This document shows positions 1 through 11,965 of a stretch of 64,000 nucleotides of DNA, one piece after another; position 1 is the stretch's first letter; the number at the start of each line of letters is the position of its first letter. The stretch is from contig QAOA01005271.1 in assembly GCA_003255065.1 (NCBI GenBank), positions 2,345,979 to 2,409,978 of the forward strand. Reading direction: 5' to 3'. The position numbers and the translations under genes were made by a program. Source of the stretch: Cercis canadensis. Its lineage: Eukaryota; Streptophyta; Magnoliopsida; Fabales; Fabaceae. The notes under the pieces were generated by a model that was not told the DNA's origin, made no database searches, and saw only the letters and a list, made by a program, of their open reading frames with translations.

Positions 1-497
1 TTATATTACGTAGATGTCATCTTTAGGAAAAAAAAAGAAAGGACGAGTCATTGTCTCTGGCCGTTATTATTTATTTTCTCTAGGTTGAGCCAAATTAGGA
101 GCTACTCCGTTTGGGGTTGGAGTAAGGTTAAAGGCATAAGCGTTCCAGCGTTCCTAGCCTTTCAAAAGAAAATTTAATTTTATAATATAATTCATAAGAA
201 CTGAGTTCGCATGGCTAAAAAACAAAAAAAAGAACTGAATTCTAATATATTTTCCTCAAGTGTTTTTATGAGATGTTATCTTCATCAAGATTGACAGAAT
301 GTATAGCCCTATAATATTAGTTGGTCATAAAATTCTTTTAGTTTTGTGTTCAAGGCTTTTCATTGACAAAATACGAGGTTTAAAGTGTTGTCTCACACAA
401 AATTCTAACTGTAATTATTTCGACAGTGAGATTTTTTAAATAAAAATGACTTGTCCTAAATTTGATAAATATGATTTAGATATAAGTTTTTGGGTTA

Positions 498-500
<3 letters not shown>

Positions 501-528
<28 letters not shown>
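501..528. repeat. (AT)n microsatellite
   Basis: A perfect run of 14 AT dinucleotides, ending in TATTGTAC. It is a simple sequence repeat likely to vary in length between individuals; I see no other function. Confidence 0.95.
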
Positions 529-534
<6 letters not shown>

Positions 535-730
535 ACAACATCAATGAACCAGAAAAAAAAAAGATAAAGAAAAATAATTATCCATTCACTCTTTATGCAT
601 TTTTTAAAAATAATTCAAATTCCATCATCTTGAATAGGTCACTTAATCAAATGATAAAGATGTTACCAAAAAAAAAAAAAATCAAATGAAAAAGAGAATT
701 TTACACAAAGAACAAAATAGTAAAAAAAAA

Positions 731-1028
731 ATATTATTGTTTGGTTCAAAAAGTTAGAGAAAAATATCATTTGATTTTAAATATAAATTTTTAATTTGTT
801 TCCTCCATACAATATGAAATATTTAAAATATTTATTAGTGTTATGTAGTTATTCTATTTATATATGTGATTATTTTGTTTATTTTTAAACATGATAATCA
901 TATATATCAATAGTATAATTACATAAAAACAACGAATAATTACATAATATAAAGAGATATTTTAAATATTTTACACAGTAAAAAGAGCCAAATGATCTTT
1001 CCTTAAATTTTTGAAATCAAATAATAAT
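731..1028. mobile_element. MITE-like hairpin element, about 300 bp
   Basis: The two halves are imperfect reverse complements. The outer arm reading ATTATTGTTTGGTTC.. on the left matches ATTATTATTTGATTTC.. on the opposite strand at the right. The inner arms (about 838-870 against 895-930) match nearly base for base around a short AT-rich loop. There is no open reading frame. This is the structure of a non-autonomous DNA transposon (MITE). I could not fix the target-site duplication because both ends run into A/T homopolymers, so the superfamily is unknown. Confidence 0.55.
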
Positions 1029-2053
1029 TTTTTTTAAAAGAAATAAAAATAAGTGTGGGCATCTCAAGTTAAATAAAGTAAATAGAAAGAGTAGATACCG
1101 GAGAGGAGACCAAGATCGAATCCAGGTACGTGGTAACTTCTTGGCAAGGAGGAGTGACCAAGCTAAGCCGCTAAAGCTTGGGTCAAGTAAATTCTAACTC
1201 TTTATCAATGTTTTCTCGAGTATATATGTAGAATTATTGCTTGGCCCAAAGAAAAAAAATTCAAAGAGAGGGTTAAGGCACAAGTTACAAACTTAGATCT
1301 ATCAGAGAATTATTCAAAAGAAGGTTTTTTCATTTCTTTTAAGACTTTAATTGTAAGCATTAGTGATTATTTTAGATCATTATTTCCAAAAAAATTAGAC
1401 TAATTTTTTGACCATTAAATAAATAAAATTTAATTTTTTAATTAAAAATATAAAAAAATAGAGATTTAAATCTAAAACATTAATTTTTTTGAGAAATCTT
1501 TAGATCTGCATATAATTTTCTGATTAAACTTGCTTGATCTATAACTCTCATCCCACTGTAAAAATAAATAAATAAACAAATAAACGGTATACTAATATCT
1601 TCCATTTTCTTTTTTCATCAACTTCTAACATGGAAATGCAATAAAATGCATTTTTTCATTTAATTTCAAGTGGAGAACAGTACCGCAGGTTTGAAAATTA
1701 AACAAGGTAATAACCAGGGTGGATGTTCTTGTTCTTTTTTATGATTTTATTATATTAATTAAACTAAAAGTAGTAATAAATGTACATTCCCATTCTTATC
1801 CTTGAAGAGTTTTGATTTGACAAAGAATAGAAGTAAAAAAAAACAACAACTAAAGTACATTGGAAGACAAATGATTCAAACAACCACTTGGGTTGCGTGA
1901 ACTGTGCAGTTCAGTGTTCACTCTTTGTCTCAGCTCGCTTTAGCTTTAGCCATAGCTACCCCGTAGTACGCTCTCTTACCCATCGAGTCCCTCGCTTCCT
2001 CTCGAAGCCAATTCCTTTACAAATTTTCCATTCTTTCTCTCAATTTTTCAGCA

Positions 2054-4178
2054 ATGCCTATCAACAGGGAATCTACACCCCCACCAGTGATCGGCAAAAT
2101 TGGTCCTTACACTGTTTTCATGACCCCACCTTCTACTCCCAAACCCGCCGACACTGTTCTCGACTCGCCCAAAAAGGTCGCGCCGCCGCCAGTTCAGCCT
2201 CCGCCGCCGCAGATTCAGACGTCGGTTTCTCAGAAATCCGCCGTTATTGCAGATGGGTCTGTTTTGGGCTTTTTCAAGAATGCTGTGACTAAAGTGCAAA
2301 CTGGTATGTAGTTAGGGAAAAACAAATGGTGGCAGTGCATGTATTATGTTGTTTGGTTAAAAGGAAAAAAAATGAAACGGAATCAAAATTGAAAAAAAAA
2401 GAAGAAGCAGATAATCATAAGCTGGTTAGATTATTTGGAATGTTGAAAAGTATGACATCGGAGATGTAGATGTGTGTTCTTTGCTCTTATTTTCCATGAT
2501 ATTGACATATAGTAATGCTATTTTAAGTATTTTTTTTTTTTATCAAAATAGAAAAAAGAGCTACTTTGTTAACTGAAAAATACAGAACTAAAGAGTATTA
2601 ATATTTGAATGATTCCTTCCTCTTGGATTTGGTATATAATTGGTTTGATTTTTGGTTACTAGGATTTTCTATATACATACATTTGTTTCCTGCTTTCCAT
2701 TTTTGGTAGTTGAAAGATCCTATTTATTTTCTTTGTACAGCTCACTCAAGTTTGGATGATCATTTGGCACGCTGGTTTGGATTGAATCATTCAAAGTATC
2801 AATGGGCTCTTGATGATTACTATGAGAGGAAGGGAATGGTGAGTACCAGAGAGCAAAGGTTCCTATTTCCTTTACTTTTAGGAATTTTTGCTTGTCTTTG
2901 GCATCTGAGCATTGGAATTTGGATTTTGTGTTGTTAAGTTGAGTAACGAAGAAGAAAGGTATTCTGGGTTTTTTCTTGACTTGCTAGAGAGTGTGTATGT
3001 ACATGTGTTATTTAGCATAGGGGTCGTGTTGATGTTCACACTTTGTTATATTACTAAGATGTCTGAGGAAGCTTTGGTTTGAGGTTGGCAGATATTATAG
3101 CTTTCTAAGTTGTGCTTGCTTTTGGGCTGTGACTTCTATAACTCAGTTCGAAAATTGGTTAACTAAGAGCTTCTTCCCTGGTTCTTTCAAGATTTACAAA
3201 ATTAGGCATTATTATTGTTTTTGTTTCTTGGTCATCATTATAATGGATACTTGATTAATGAAATGAGCGTGCCAAATATGAACCTTATTATGAAATCTGT
3301 GTACGAGTTTGGTTTGAGTTGTAGAAGCCAAGATGGGGGTGAATTACAATTTGGATTCTGATGAAAGTTTGAAGGTAGAAAAGAATTATTGGGGAGAGAA
3401 TAGGTTATATTTTTCCTTTAGATACTTCTCAACATTGAGATCCTCTATGAAAACTGGAGTCCCTTTTGTTCTTGGATTTCTGTATGAAGTTGTTGCTTGC
3501 CTTCTTTATTCCTGAATTATCATGTACTAGCTCTTCCATTGCTAGATGTAGAAATTGCAGTTGTGTTGTATAATTATGAAGATGATCAGGAAACTTGACC
3601 TTGTCTCTACTGGCTTCTTTTCTTAGTTTTCTTGAATTCTCAATGAGGTGGTTGTAATAAACTTTCTTTTGAAATTTGGTCACTGAAAATGAAAATACTA
3701 ATGCCTTGTTGCAGAAGAGGGTTAAAGTATACTTCTGAGGGTATAAGGGATAGATATTATGCGAAGGAAATAGATTTTGAAAGCGTCTTGCAGTATATTT
3801 TGGTCCAGTAAAGTGACTAAGCTAGTCAAAAGTGAGGAGATTTCCTTATGTGCCCCTCACATTTGAGACTAACTAATAACTATAGTGGTTGAGATTCTTC
3901 GTCGAATTGCGTAGGTTTGCTGTTTACTGATTTGAAAAGAAAAAGGAAACAGAGAGGGATAAAACACTGTCAGATAACTCTAGCATGTAAATGGGATCTA
4001 CATCTTGTTCTGTAGCAGCTGTGCAATTTGATTTTTCATATGGTTACGAACATATGTTTGAGCTGTAACATTATTAGTGCACGTATGTTTCATTTGAAGC
4101 ATTTTTGAGTCTTATTGACTGCAGGAAAAAGGAGATCTTAAAGTGAAAGAAATATCAAGCAAAGTACAGAGTGTTTAA
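2054..4178 (+). CDS. conserved small plant protein of unknown function, three exons
   Basis: Exons 2054-2303, 2741-2838 and 4125-4178 join in phase across GT..AG introns to give about 133 aa. The N-terminal half (residues 1-85) is proline-rich and probably disordered, starting MPINRESTPPPVIGKIGPY. Residues 84-116 form a compact segment with W, H and Y residues (..DDHLARWFGLNHSKYQWALDDYYERKGM). The C-terminus is a short charged tail. The start at 2054 follows a CT-rich leader with AGCA directly before ATG. I recognise no catalytic motif. The exon 2 segment looks like the conserved core, because its reading frame, splice sites and composition are all orderly. The second intron is about 1.3 kb. 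A further possible intron lies in the 3' UTR, with a GTAATT donor near 4191 and a TGCAG acceptor near 4278. Function unknown. Confidence 0.75.
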
Positions 4179-5237
4179 CATGCCTTGATCTGGTAATTTC
4201 TTGTTTTGCCATACCTTGTGTTACTTCTGTAATTCTTAAGAGACCTTCCCTAACTTGGCATTTGGTGTTGGTATGCAGGGTTTAAGATAATTGAGGTGTG
4301 AAGACTCTCGTTTTGAGTATATCTATACCTTTTCTTCTTACATGTGGTGTGGAGTGGAACAAATGCTTGTTATATGTCAAAAAGTTCTTTGATCAACATC
4401 CATTTCATCTCCTTCAATGCCGACTCTGGTTATGCGACAGAACCTGTAATCCTAGTATCAAGTTATGTCTCTAGGCGAATTAGTTATACTTGTATCGTAT
4501 TAAGCACCTCTAATTAAGTTGGAGTCATGTTTTTGGGTTCTCTACCTTGGAACTGTTGATGTACTTGTACTACTTTGCTACCAAAAAAAAAAAAAAAAAA
4601 ATAGTTGCCTTCAAATATGGCAGAGATATCTAATGCATCTGTTTCTATTTGACTAATGGCTGTAGAATAATTTGCTTATTCACGCATGATCTAGTTGAAT
4701 TGCTCTGTTATCATAGTAACTACAGCTCGTTATCTTCTAATAAACTTCGCCACTTGTCCCATCTGAAAGTTTCCTTGAGATAATGACGGATTATAAAAAA
4801 TTCTCGCTTGGTCAATTAGTTGCTTTGGTATGCGCGTTTGAGTTCCCTATCACAAGAAAGTGCTATAATTTTCTGCTTATTCTTGAAATCTCGTTGACAC
4901 GAAGGTTGCATCAAAAGTAAAATGCTAACGTTGCATTTGCCTTGAAGTTACAGCACTTGGAAAGGAGAAATCTTAAATTTAGGGTTTGTCGGTAGAGATT
5001 TTAACATACTTTCTCCTTTCTGGCCGGCTTCACGAGCTTTCGAACCCCACTAAATAAATGTAGCATATTCATGGTATCATAGTAATTCGATGACCACACG
5101 CTTCTGCAGGCGTAGACCTGATATTCCCCTTATTGGCTACAACGCATCTAGTTTTGCATATAAATTCAAGCTGCTTTTGCTCCTTACCTTCACTTTGCTG
5201 CTCACTACTGAACTTTTCAGTTCGTATCTCCTGATTA
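4179..5237. other. 3' UTR and intergenic spacer before the kinase cluster
   Basis: The first few hundred bases are probably the 3' UTR of the preceding gene. The remainder is AT-rich and has no coding signal apart from a short hydrophobic frame starting at 5090. That frame is not in phase with the downstream kinase exon. Confidence 0.5.
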
Positions 5238-6574
5238 ATGTCAAGCACAGAGGAAGTTGGTTTTGCTGTCGCATTGGGTAGGATTTCAACATGTGATTTC
5301 TATTTGTTACCTTGTTTTGTTGATTTTGGTTGTTCTTCGTTAGTTTTGTCACAAGATTTCTGATTGAATCCTTAATTATTGCAGTTGTGATTTTCTTGAA
5401 GATTGTTATTTTGGTTGCGGTATGCCGGAAAAGGGCTAATATAGGCAGCAACTCAGTTAGTCCAGAATTAAATTTTCCAACATTGACCATGGACAAGTTT
5501 CTGAATGATATGGAAAGAGAGAAGCCAATTAGATTTACTTCTCAGCAGCTAAGGATTGCAACTGACAACTACTCTAACATGCTGGGGTCTGGAGGCTTTG
5601 GAACAGTGTACAAAGGGATATTTAGTAATGGAACCATTGTAGCAGTGAAGGTTCTGTATGGGAGTTCTGACAAGAGAATCGAGGAGCAGTTCATGGCAGA
5701 AGTGGGTACAATTGGAAGAGTACATCATTTCAATCTAGTCCGGCTATATGGATTTTGCTTCGAAAGGCACCTGAGAGCGCTGGTTTACGAGTACATGAGC
5801 AATGGCTCACTTGACAAGTATTTGTTTCACGAAAACAAGACGTTAGGATTTGAAAAGCTTCATGAGATCGCAGTTGGTACAGCCAGAGGCATTGCATACT
5901 TGCACGAAGAGTGCCAACAAAGAATAGTTCACTATGACATAAAACCAGGAAATATACTCTTGGATGGTAAATTCTTTCCTAAAGTAGCTGATTTTGGTTT
6001 AGCCAAGCTTTGTAACAGAGACAATACTCATATAACAATGACAGGAGGGAGGGGGACTCCTGGTTATGCAGCACCAGAGCTTTGGATGCCATTTCCTATA
6101 ACTCACAAGTGTGATGTTTACAGCTTTGGAATGCTGTTGTTTGAAATTATAGGCAGGAGAAGGAACCTTGACATCGGCCTTTCAGAAAGCCAAGAATGGT
6201 TTCCAAGGTGGGTTTGGAAAAAATTTGATCTTGGACTAATGGGTGAGTTAATAATAGTCTGTGGAATAGAGGAGAAAAATAGGGAGATTTTAGAGAGAAT
6301 GGTTAAGCTAGCTCTCTGGTGTGTTCAGTATAGGCCTGAGTCAAGACCATTGATGAGTGTTGTGGTGAAAATGTTGGAAGATTCAGGGGAAATCCCAACA
6401 CCTTTGAACCCTTTTCAGCACATGATGGGTGGGACTCATCTTGCTTGTCCATTCCCAGCAGCACAGACCTATACAAGTCTTGATTCCAGTTCTGCTATAA
6501 CGGCAACTGAATTCAGCATGTTATCTGCTACTCCTGTCATGAGGGAATGTGAGATTGAGACAGCCTCTAGCTAG
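5238..6574 (+). CDS. Lr10/PR5K-type receptor-like kinase lacking an ectodomain (copy 1)
   Basis: Proposed exons are 5238-5277 and 5385-6574, giving about 409 aa. A 13-residue leader (MSSTEEVGFAVAL) joins in phase to a single membrane helix (about residues 9-28), a basic stop-transfer CRKR, a juxtamembrane segment ending EREKPIRFT, and a complete protein kinase domain. Visible kinase features are the glycine loop GSGGFGTVYKG (near 81), the VAVK lysine (near 102), HYDIKPGNILLD with catalytic Asp near 198, DFG near 216 and an APELW segment. HYD in place of HRD makes it a non-RD kinase, a class linked to immune receptors in plants. Full-length relatives carry a cysteine-rich GUB_WAK-type ectodomain on a large first exon; I find none here. 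The start was chosen because it gives the right phase and matches the exon layout of the next two copies. The C-terminus EIETASS resembles the EIEIASS of copies 2 and 3. Confidence 0.75.
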
Positions 6575-8201
6575 GGAGAAAGGAGAGCATATCTCACTGG
6601 AATGGAAGCTTTCTATTAATTAGAGGATAATTGGGTTGTGAAATATCTTCCTTTCTACTAATTTGATGTTGTTCTGTTTCTATGTGTTCCATTTTCCTCT
6701 AAATTTTCTGGGATAAATGTCAAGTTGATTAACCAACACGAAGCAAAGAAGCAACTAACACAAAAATATACAGCGCCTCAAATAACTATATCACATCAAC
6801 CACATCTGCTAACAGCATAGTTTCTAGGTAACTGACTTGAATATAGATGAAGTGATGGTATTTTACGGAGATGTAAACATAGATATGGCTATTCAATGCG
6901 TGAAGATTTGTTTTGTGGAAAGGTTTAAGTTTCTTTCCGTGCAATGCAAAAGCGTTGTATATGTGTAAGGCCTAAATCTTCGAAAGCTCAGTTACCAGGG
7001 ATCGGTCTGCAGAATATGCATTGCAGGCCCACAAGGAAACAGAAGACCATTCTCGTGCTGTTTTTGCTTCATTTATGGCTGCAGAATAATCAGCTTATTC
7101 ACACGAGGTAGTTGCACTGATATGAGAGTAATTATAAGTTTGAAATTCTTATCCCAACCAGATTTTGCACACGCATGTGTCCTTGAGCTAATAATGGGTC
7201 ATAAAATCTTAGTCCTGACTAATGTAGTACGGGTACAAGTATAAAACGCTGATATTTTTTAAAAAACAGGGTATGAGGTACTTCAAGTATTAAAAATATC
7301 AACCGAGTAAGAGTAAGAGGAGAAAATTTATTGTTTTTGGGATTTCTGGTCTTTGCCCTCTATTTCTAGGGATTTTTTCAAAATTTTGGACTTGAAATTG
7401 GGCTGCTGGAAGAAGAAGACCATCAGAAACTCCAAACGGCGTCGTTTCTGTGCGGTATTATTGCCACTCAGAAAAACGACGTCGTCCCACACAATGCTGA
7501 CCTTTCAGGAATACGTGAAACGACGCCGTTCCACTAATTGCCGGCCTCAAAGAAACGCGTTTCGTGACGTTTCAAAAAAAGAAGGGAAAGAGACATGTTC
7601 CGTCGAAGGTACGCATTTCGAAAACATTTCCGAAACAGGTACGCTGCAGTTTCTCACGTTTCCGTGCATCCTAAGTCCTCACTGAGGAACTAGGCGGATA
7701 CTACAAGGAAAATAGAAATCTGAGGTACTATTTCTTTTAGTTCCATTTAATATGGAAATTTCCTCTTTATTGCAGCTGAATGAGCATGAGGCAACTTTTC
7801 ATACAGGGAGAGCAAATTTATGGCAAATGCATTGGATGTGGGGCCCCCTTTAGAAAAAGCTTTTTGATAAGTCTGATAACTACCATTTGAAGTGTGCCGT
7901 AGGTCAATGGGTAGTGTAGAGACAAAATATAAAACACGGTTTGAGAAGGAATTTGAAAAAATGAAGAGAGGTATAACACTAAACTATTCTCATTTCCTCT
8001 CCAAACCCTCCAAATCGAGAGAAACCACAACTGTAGACTTCAAAGGAAGTGCAAGGGTTAAGATGAAACCCCCAGTTCCCTTCCTCTTTTGAACCAAATT
8101 TCCCAAACAAGGGAGAGGACAGGTTTAGTCCTCTCCTTTCCTTTCATTCCCTTTACTTTTTAACTCAGACCATAAGTTTGTGTATTCTTATCTCCTGATA
8201 A
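6575..8201. other. spacer between kinase copies 1 and 2
   Basis: This holds the 3' UTR of copy 1, then unique AT-rich sequence. A GC-richer patch at 7434-7530 has three near-palindromic ACGACGTCGT-type motifs. An open frame at 7353-7685 runs through it but reads as low-complexity basic sequence and resembles no protein I know. No ectodomain exon for copy 2 is visible. Confidence 0.55.
7434..7530. promoter_or_regulatory. cluster of three ACGACGTCGT-like palindromic motifs
   Basis: Near-palindromes AAACGGCGTCGTTT (7434-7447), AAAACGACGTCGTC (7473-7486) and AAACGACGCCGTT (7518-7530) occur within 100 bases. Each has an ACG(A/G)CG(T/C)CGT core in an otherwise AT-rich spacer upstream of kinase copy 2. 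Their repetition suggests binding sites or a repeat-element end; the assignment is an inference. Confidence 0.35.
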
Positions 8202-9540
8202 ATGGATTCATATTTGGATGTGGTTGGTGTTACCATCAGCTTCAGTAAAATTTAAAGCTTTGATTGATTACTTTTTATTTTTCTTCTTCTGTCTGCAATG
8301 GTTCTCTAGTTATTTTAATGTCACAGTATTTTTAATCCAATTCTTGCATTTTGCAGTTATAGTTGCTGTGTTCATATCGGTTGTGGCTGTGGCATGTCTA
8401 AAAAGGGCTCGTGGGAAAGTTAGTCCAGATACAGAATTTCCAACGTTTACCATGGATGAATTTTTGAACAATATGGAAAGAGAGAAGCCAAACAGATTTA
8501 CCTTTCAGCAGATAAAGCTTGCAACCAATGACTTCTCTCACAAGTTGGGGTCAGGAGGTTTCGGAGAAGTCTATAAAGGAATTTTAACTACTGGAACCAT
8601 TGTGGCAGTCAAGGTTCTACGTGAGAGTTCTGACAAGAGAGTTGAGCAGCATTTCATGGCAGAAGTGGGAACAATTGGAAGAGTTCACCATTTCAGCCTA
8701 GTTCGGCTCCATGGATTTTGCTTTGAAAGGGAACTAAGAGCTCTTGTTTATGAGTATATGGCCAACGGCTCCCTTGACAAGTATCTGTTTCATGAAAACA
8801 AGACCATAGGATTCAAAAAGCTTCATGAGATTGCAGTTGGGACAGCCAAAGGAATTGCTTACTTGCATGAAGAATGCTTACAACGAATAGTTCACTATGA
8901 CATAAAACCAGGAAATATTCTCTTAGATGAGAATTTCTGTCCCAAGATAGCTGATTTTGGTTTGGCAAAGCTTTGTAACAGAGAGAAAACTCATATAACC
9001 ATGACAGGAGGCAGGGGGACTCCTGGTTATGCAGCACCAGAGCTTTGGATGCCACTTCCTGTGACTCAAAAGTGTGATGTTTACAGCTTTGGAATGGTGT
9101 TATTTGAAATTGTAGGTAAGAGAAGGAACCTTGACATCAACCTTCCAGAAAGCCAAGAGTGGTTTCCAAGGTGGGTTTGGGAAAAAATTGATCTTGGACA
9201 ACTGGGGGAGTTAATAATAGTGTGTGGAATAAAGGAGAAGAATAGAGAGATCGCAGAGAGGATCGTGAAGGTAGCTCTTAGTTGCATTCAGTATAGGCCT
9301 GAATCAAGACCTTTAATGAGTGTTGTGGTGAGAATGTTGGAAGGTGCAGTGGAGGTTCCAAAACCTTCCAACCCTTTTCAGCACATGATGGATGGGACTG
9401 GTCCTTCTCAACCAACCCATCCTGCAGAAACTTATAGCACTCTTAATTCTGGTTCTCAAGTGATGGAAACCGGATCTAGCATTTTATTACCTACTACTCC
9501 TATCAGGAGAAAGCATGAGATTGAAATAGCCTCTAGCTAG
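8202..9540 (+). CDS. Lr10/PR5K-type receptor-like kinase lacking an ectodomain (copy 2)
   Basis: Exons 8202-8244 and 8357-9540 give about 408 aa. The 14-residue leader MDSYLDVVGVTISF splices after the first base of a codon, the same phase as copies 1 and 3, into the membrane helix IIVAVFISVVAVACLKR. The kinase domain is intact, with GSGGFGEVYKG near 79, the VAVK lysine near 100, HYDIKPGNILLD with Asp near 186 and DFG near 204. It is non-RD, as in copy 1. The activation loop TGGRGTPGYAAPELW is identical to that of copies 1 and 3. The C-terminal tail ends EIEIASS. The alternative reading starting at 8218 would translate the intron and is less likely. The protein may be anchored in the plasma membrane with almost no extracellular part, so it would need a partner receptor or act as a decoy; that is inference. 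Confidence 0.75.
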
Positions 9541-10302
9541 GGAGTTGAGGTATTATCCCTATGTAATATGTATGTTGGTCTTCTCACTTATGATTTTGAC
9601 TCAGAGTCAGCGGCTTTTTTTTTGGTCACTAAAGGATAAATAAGATGCAATAGTCTTGGTTTCCACTAATTTGATTTTGTTCTGTTTCTAACTTTCTATG
9701 TATTTCTTTGTCATTCACCAACAATAAGCGCAGAAGCAACCAATACAAACATATTTACTTGAATAGCCACCAAATACTCAGACTAGGCTGGAGGCCATGC
9801 CCGAGATCGTTTTGTAATGCATGAGTTTACGTTTAATTTATGGCTGAAGAGCAATTTGCTCGTGGACAATTGAGCTAGTTGCTCTTGTATCAGAGTTTTT
9901 TTTTTCTGGTTTTTGCTTTTTGTTTTTTCTTTAGGTGCTGTACCAAAGTTTTTTTTTAAGTAACAAAGATATTATTAATGCAACACAAAACCTGTTACAA
10001 AGGAATTTTATTCTAATTAGATTCTGCGGACCAATTTAAGCGGAGTTTCATAAGTCAATAGTCTCTTCATGTGTCCTTGATACGTCCATTGAATTCAAAT
10101 ATTAATGGTACTATTGACCTCGGTGGATGGTACTAGGAATCCACAATATAAGTATTTGTTGTGAGTGCTTCAGCTTATGTTTGTTTCTGGCAAGAATATC
10201 CATGGTACAAAAGTAAGACATTGGTTTTGGGATACCTCGTATAAGATAGAACGATTACACACTTACGTAGTTTGCAATTTAAGGATCTAGAATCTAGATG
10301 TC
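9541..10302. other. spacer between kinase copies 2 and 3
   Basis: 3' UTR of copy 2 followed by AT-rich sequence with T-tracts. No coding signal is seen. No exon resembling a cysteine-rich ectodomain is present between the two kinases. Confidence 0.55.
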
Positions 10303-11798
10303 ATGTTCCTTCCTTGTTGTTCTCTACGTCCAATTTTGCCTATAAATTCCAATAGTTTTGCTCTTTTCTTCGCTTTTGTTGCTTACTATTACGTTTGTGT
10401 ATCTTATCTACTACCTGCTGATTACCGTGTTTGGAGGATGTACCCGTCAAGTGCTGAGAAATCAGTGGCAGCAAATAAGGATAAGGCATTAATTGTTGTT
10501 TTCTTGGTGCAGGGTAGGATTTAAAGCTCTTGTTTCTAAAGTTTTCTTCTTGATACTTTGGCTTTTAGTTAGCCTTATGTCACAGGATTTCTTACCAAAC
10601 TTTGTATGTTGCAGCTGTGCTTGGTGTACTTCTTTTCTTTGCAGACTGCTATAGAAGGCGTCGAAAAAGTGGCACTAGAGTTGATCATGACTCTCAATTT
10701 CCAACATTCACCATGAATAAATTTATGAATGACATGGAAAGAGAGAAGCCGATCAGATTTACCTCCAAGCAGTTAAGGATTGCAACTGACAACTTCACTG
10801 ATATGTTGGGGTCAGGAGGTTTTGGAGCAGTCTATAAAGGAATTTTAAGCACTGGAACTAACGTAGCTGTCAAGGTTCTACGTGACAGTTCTAACAAGAG
10901 AATTGAGCAGCAGTTCATGGCAGAAGTGAGTACAATTGGAAGAGTTCATCATTTTAATATAGTTCGGCTCTACCGATTTTGCTTTGAAAGGGAGCTGAGA
11001 GCACTGGTTTATGAGTATATGGTCAATGGCTCGCTTGACAAGTATGTATTCCATGAAAACAAGACCATAGGATTCAAAAAGCTTCATGAGATTGCAGTTG
11101 GGACAGCCAAAGGAATTGCTTACTTGCATGAAGAATGCTTACAACGAATAGTTCACTATGACATAAAACCAGGAAATATTCTCTTAGATAAGAATTTCTG
11201 TCCCAAGGTAGCTGATTTTGGTTTGGCAAAGCTTTGTAACAGAGAGAAAACTCATATAACCATGACAGGAGGCAGGGGGACTCCTGGTTATGCAGCACCA
11301 GAGCTTTGGATGCCACTTCCTGTGACTCACAAGTGTGACGTTTACAGCTTTGGGATGGTATTATTTGAAATTATAGGTAAGAGAAGGAACCTTGACATCA
11401 ACCGTCCAGAAAGCCAAGAGTGGTTTCCAAGGTGGGTTTGGGAAAAATTTGATCTTGGACAACTAGGGGAGTTAATAATAGTGTGTGGAATAGAGGAGAA
11501 GAATAGAGAGATCGCAGAGAGGATCGTGAAGGTAGCTCTTAGTTGCATTCAGTATAGGCCTGAATCAAGACCTTTAATGAGTGTTGTGGTGAGAAGGTTG
11601 GAAGGTGCAGTGGAGGTTCCAAAACCTTTGAACCCTTTTCAGCTCATGGTGGAAGGGGCCTGTCCTGCTCAACCAATCCATACTGCAGAAACCTTTAGCA
11701 CTCATGATTCTGGTTCTGCAGTGATGCTAACCGGATCTAGCATTTACCGTGCTACTCCTATCATGAGAAAATATGAAATTGAAATAGCCTCTAGCTAA
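10303..11798 (+). CDS. Lr10/PR5K-type receptor-like kinase lacking an ectodomain (copy 3)
   Basis: Exons 10303-10513 and 10615-11798 give 464 aa. If the internal ATG at 10438 is used instead, the leader shrinks to 25 residues and resembles that of copies 1 and 2. The longer leader is hydrophobic (SFALFFAFVAYYYVCVSYLL) and could be a signal peptide or extra helix. The second helix (about 71-83) is followed by CYRRRRKSG. The kinase domain is complete, with GSGGFGAVYKG near 136, the VAVK lysine near 157, HYDIKPGNILLD and DFGLAKLC, and is non-RD. DNA from about 11055 onward is nearly identical to copy 2, so the two copies separated recently or exchanged sequence by gene conversion. It is convergent with the next kinase; the stop codons are only 167 bases apart. 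Confidence 0.75.
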
Positions 11799-11965
11799 GT
11801 GAGTAGGCATTTCTCCTCTCTCTTCCTTAGTTTTGGATATAATTCTTAGACATTCTGTCACTATATCAATAAACTCTATCCTCTTGTTCAATGATAATTT
11901 AAATGTAAAGAAGAAAGAAAAAAGAGTTTCAATATGACAACAATCTCTATACTGATTTTATACAA

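Larger units (their letters stand above)
1..2053. other. AT-rich intergenic region upstream of the first gene
   Basis: I see no coding gene here. The stretch is very AT-rich, with poly-A tracts, an (AT)n microsatellite near 501-528 and a hairpin-forming element near 731-1028 (listed separately). The last 150 bases before 2054 become CT-rich, as expected of a 5' UTR; an overlapping frame from 1888 is open but has no recognisable content. Confidence 0.6.

Noticed and set aside
1102-1180. Possible tRNA-derived SINE (GATTCGATC-like box on the minus strand)
   Set aside because: Only one weak B-box-like motif; no A box at the right spacing and no tail or target duplication.
5090-5281. Hydrophobic 63-codon frame before kinase copy 1 as its first exon
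   Set aside because: It reaches the donor at 5277 with two leftover bases, while the kinase exon needs one. The frame from 5238 has the correct phase and resembles the other copies.
7353-7685. 110-codon frame between kinase copies 1 and 2
   Set aside because: Basic low-complexity reading with no homology. The open frame follows from the GC-rich palindrome cluster.
8813-9287. Minus-strand frames inside kinase copies 2 and 3 (also 10878-11548)
   Set aside because: They are antisense shadows of the kinase exon, with the same proteins appearing in both copies because the DNA is duplicated.
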